From Acidiferrobacteraceae bacterium (lineage in GTDB: Bacteria; Pseudomonadota; Gammaproteobacteria; Arenicellales; UBA868), in contig PBOB01000010.1 in assembly GCA_002724185.1 (NCBI GenBank), forward strand, positions 158,123 to 222,122: a stretch of 64,000 nucleotides of DNA, read 5' to 3'. The position numbers were made by a program, and so were the translations under genes. The notes under the pieces are model-generated. The model was not told the origin of the DNA. It did not search any database and saw only the letters and a list, made by a program, of their open reading frames with translations. Each line of letters opens with the position of its first letter. The first letter of the stretch is position 1. This document shows, piece by piece, positions 62,035 through 64,000 of the stretch.

Positions 62035-62658
62035 TTACCGAGATGCATTATCTTGTAACGCACTATAAAAAGGAATATCTGACCAATCTTTCTGGGATTG
62101 AATATTGGGCAGCATACCATTGTCTTGAAACCAGCTGTCAACGACATAACGTTCACCGCTAATGACCTCTTCGATCTGACTTGCCCAGTGTGCATTTATC
62201 ATAGCGCGCCGTTGTATTCTTTCTACGACTCTGTGCCAGCGCAATAGTCCAGAATTTTCGAATAGTTTTAGATATGTTGTAGTATTTATCGATTCATCGA
62301 CACAGTCCATTTGGCCCATTCTATAGTCGACATGTTGTAGATCTAGTGCTCGATCCTCGCGTCCGGGACCATGACGTCCAACCAGAACTTCCATCCAGCC
62401 TATTGCGTGACGAATACGCTCACGTTCTGTTTTAGCATCTGCAATTTCTTGATCAAACCAGTTCGCGGCGCTATGCCATTCTTCTGTTGACAGTGATATT
62501 GTTGACTTAAAGTTACATCCGAACCCATGACAAACAGTAATATTGTGATAGATCGGCGTTGCGCAGCTTGGTGCTGCAAATATCCATAGCATCATACATA
62601 ATAATTGTATAAGTATATGATGTTGTGGGGATAATCTGAAAACTTTACGTCTAGTCAC
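62035..62658 (-). CDS. Exported protein of unknown function, transglutaminase/cysteine-peptidase-like
   Basis: The 207-residue protein has an N-terminal basic stretch and a hydrophobic signal (about 14-33), ending near A-P-S-C, an imperfect lipobox. The conserved core MGQMDCVDESINTTTYL holds Cys119. H-W at 157-158 and V-V-D-S-W with Asp174 follow. A Cys-His-Asp order with this spacing is that of the transglutaminase-like cysteine peptidase fold. I infer a periplasmic thiol enzyme; the substrate is unknown. It is immediately upstream of mnmA. Confidence 0.65.
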   Translation of the reverse strand: MTRRKVFRLSPQHHILIQLLCMMLWIFAAPSCATPIYHNITVCHGFGCNFKSTISLSTEEWHSAANWFDQEIADAKTERERIRHAIGWMEVLVGRHGPGREDRALDLQHVDYRMGQMDCVDESINTTTYLKLFENSGLLRWHRVVERIQRRAMINAHWASQIEEVISGERYVVDSWFQDNGMLPNIQSQKDWSDIPFYSALQDNASR

Positions 62659-62952
62659 GCCGGCCCCTTTCTTCGGTTATATTACGTTATTATTGCAGAT
62701 CTGGGCTTTGGGCGGATCAAACTTAGTGTGTGGATCTTGGCATGTAAATTTGTCCTCACAATGTATCAGATAGGTTAACGTCTTCCCATCAGTTAGCTTT
62801 GCGAAATGATTTAAGCTGATTTTAGGATTTCCAGCTGGGTACCAAAATTAGTAGCTGCTACTGCTTGAGCAATTACCGCATGAACCTCTATTATTCACGT
62901 AAACGAACGTTCTGACAGCGGCGGGTCTTTTTATGACGGATATCAAATAGCC

Positions 62953-63273
62953 ATGAGCGATCAAGATAATATTCAGCATACAGGTGGGATATCAGTTGAG
63001 GAGGCTAAGCCAAAGCTGAAAAAGCCGAAACTATACCGCGTCATATTGATTAATGATGACTATACGCCAATGGAGTTCGTGGTTCTTATATTACAGCGCT
63101 TCTTTAGGAAAGCGCATGACGAGGCGGTACAAATTATGCTTAATGTACATACGCATGGGAGAGGCGTTTGCGGAATCTTTACTGCCGAAGTTGCTGAAAC
63201 TAAGGTCGGTCAGGTGTTAGCTTGTGCTAGAGATAATGAGCATCCACTTCAATGCACGATGGAGCCAGAGTAA
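62953..63273 (+). CDS. clpS: ATP-dependent Clp protease adaptor ClpS
   Basis: N-end-rule adaptor that delivers substrates to ClpAP. The 106 residues include the flexible N-terminal tail, the hallmark [14 protein letters not shown] near residue 31 and [19 protein letters not shown]. The acidic pocket residues for N-degron binding (Asp-Asp of NDDYTPM) are present. The stop overlaps the clpA start by one base. Confidence 0.96.
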   Translation: MSDQDNIQHTGGISVEEAKPKLKKPKLYRVILINDDYTPMEFVVLILQRFFRKAHDEAVQIMLNVHTHGRGVCGIFTAEVAETKVGQVLACARDNEHPLQCTMEPE

Positions 63274-64000
63274 TGCTCTCTGCAGATCTAGAAACCTCAC
63301 TTAACGTTGCAATACAGACTGCGCGAGAAAAGGACCATGAAATTATCACGATTGAGCATCTGCTATTTGCATTATTGAGTAACACATCAGCTGGTGGTGC
63401 TATACAGGCATGCGGCGGAAACTTAGCACATTTAGAGAGAGATTTGATTCAATTTCTTGATGAAAGCATTCCAGTTCTACCAAAAGATAGCAATGAAGAT
63501 CCACAACCAGGCCTTGGGTTCCAGAGAGTTATTCAACGGTCAATTATTCATGTTCAGAATTCTGGAAACAGCGAAGTTTATGGGACGAACGTTTTGATAG
63601 CAATGTTTGCCGAGAAAGATTCCTATGCGGTTTATTTTCTTGAAAAGCAAGATGTAACTAGATTTGACGTTGTAAATTTTGTTGCACATGGGATAGCTAA
63701 AATTAGCGATGAACCGTTTGGATTGCCAGCTCCAGAAGGAATGGAGATAGAGTCTGAGAGCGATGATGCTGATCCAAAGAGCGCACTTGGTCTATTTGCT
63801 ATAAATCTAAATGAACAGGCGATTAAAGGACATATTGATTCGCTTATTGGTCGAAATCTAGAGATTGAGCGCACTATTCAGATTTTGTGTCGGCGACGCA
63901 AGAATAATCCTCTTTACGTAGGAGAAGCAGGTGTTGGCAAGACAGCGATTGCCGAGGGCCTAGCAAAACAGATCGTTGAGGGTAATGTTCCGGAGGTTTT
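63273..64000 (+). CDS. clpA: ATP-dependent Clp protease ATPase subunit ClpA, 5' part, cut by window end
   Basis: The frame is open from ATG 63273 (sharing its A with the clpS stop) to the window end, about 242 residues of the expected ~750. The N-domain (about 1-145) starts with LETSLNVAIQTAREK and E-H-L-L-F-A-L. The D1 AAA module follows with DSLIGRNLEIERTIQ near residue 190 and Walker A GEAGVGKT near residue 220. ClpA unfolds substrates for ClpP. Confidence 0.96.
   Translation, partial: MLSADLETSLNVAIQTAREKDHEIITIEHLLFALLSNTSAGGAIQACGGNLAHLERDLIQFLDESIPVLPKDSNEDPQPGLGFQRVIQRSIIHVQNSGNSEVYGTNVLIAMFAEKDSYAVYFLEKQDVTRFDVVNFVAHGIAKISDEPFGLPAPEGMEIESESDDADPKSALGLFAINLNEQAIKGHIDSLIGRNLEIERTIQILCRRRKNNPLYVGEAGVGKTAIAEGLAKQIVEGNVPEV

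Noticed and set aside
61986-62195. 70-residue N-terminal extension of MnmA
   Set aside because: It runs through the upstream coding sequence, and the family starts just before the PP-loop, so an internal ATG is more likely.
1-64000. CRISPR arrays, prophage, insertion sequences
   Set aside because: No regularly spaced repeats, transposase motifs or phage structural genes were found in reading the window.

Overview
The window looks like chromosome from a free-living, probably aquatic gammaproteobacterium of moderately low GC. This rests on gene order and protein types, not a database match. Supporting neighbourhoods are yqgE-ruvX-pyrR-pyrB-pyrC', fur/ubiI/ubiH/pepP beside TIGR02449-zapA-6S RNA-fthC, hemX-hemY, and mnmA/icd/clpS-clpA. 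No phage, insertion sequence, CRISPR array, integrase or rRNA operon was seen. The single tRNA is Gly(CCC).

Layout. 0-2.7 kb: end of a surface-sugar locus (pseB-type 4,6-dehydratase and a polytopic GT87-like protein). 2.7-6.5 kb: pyrimidine operon on the minus strand, in which the dihydroorotase is a metal-ligand-less pseudoenzyme. 6.5-7.1 kb: non-coding. 7.1-15.1 kb: inositol-monophosphatase-family protein followed by tkt-gap-pgk-pyk-fba (class I aldolase). 15.1-33.6 kb: a dense nucleoside island holding psuK-psuG, nucleoside hydrolase, adenosine deaminase family protein, ribokinase, a complete BMP-type nucleoside ABC transporter, the tightly coupled operon cdd-PNP-deoC-ALDH16-deoA-deoB, and a PfkB kinase of adenosine-kinase type. 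33.6-41.8 kb: fur, two ubiquinone hydroxylases, pepP, zapA, 6S RNA, fthC, EVE protein, peptidyl-prolyl isomerase and an ElyC/YdcF-like protein. 41.8-45.7 kb: uronate-sugar genes (aminotransferase, 6-dehydrogenase, epimerase), the first with an extra N-terminal PIN-like domain. 45.8-49.6 kb: rpiA, a predicted glycoside hydrolase, trmB, tRNA-Gly and a dolichol-phosphate-mannose-synthase-like glycosyltransferase. 49.7-58.9 kb: Fe-alcohol dehydrogenase, class-I glutamine amidotransferase, hemX, hemY, mutM, a class-V aminotransferase and a dimethylglycine-dehydrogenase-like flavoprotein. 58.9-64 kb: isocitrate dehydrogenase fused to two CBS domains, mnmA, an exported transglutaminase-like protein, clpS and the 5' part of clpA.

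How it fits together. Nucleosides imported by the BMP system can be deaminated (cdd, ada), cleaved by phosphorolysis (PNP, deoA) or hydrolysis (nucleoside hydrolase, psuG), and their sugars passed through rbsK, deoB and deoC to ribose-5-P, glyceraldehyde-3-P and acetaldehyde. ALDH16 could oxidise the acetaldehyde. RpiA and transketolase connect the pentoses to the gap-pgk-pyk operon. The window therefore encodes a nearly complete route from external nucleosides to pyruvate and acetate, with no recognisable dedicated regulator.

Most worth a second look: the PIN-like/aminotransferase fusion (41.8 kb), the Icd-CBS fusion (58.9 kb), the ALDH16 gene inside the deo operon (27.6 kb), and the glycosyltransferase that starts 2 bases after a tRNA gene (48.8 kb).
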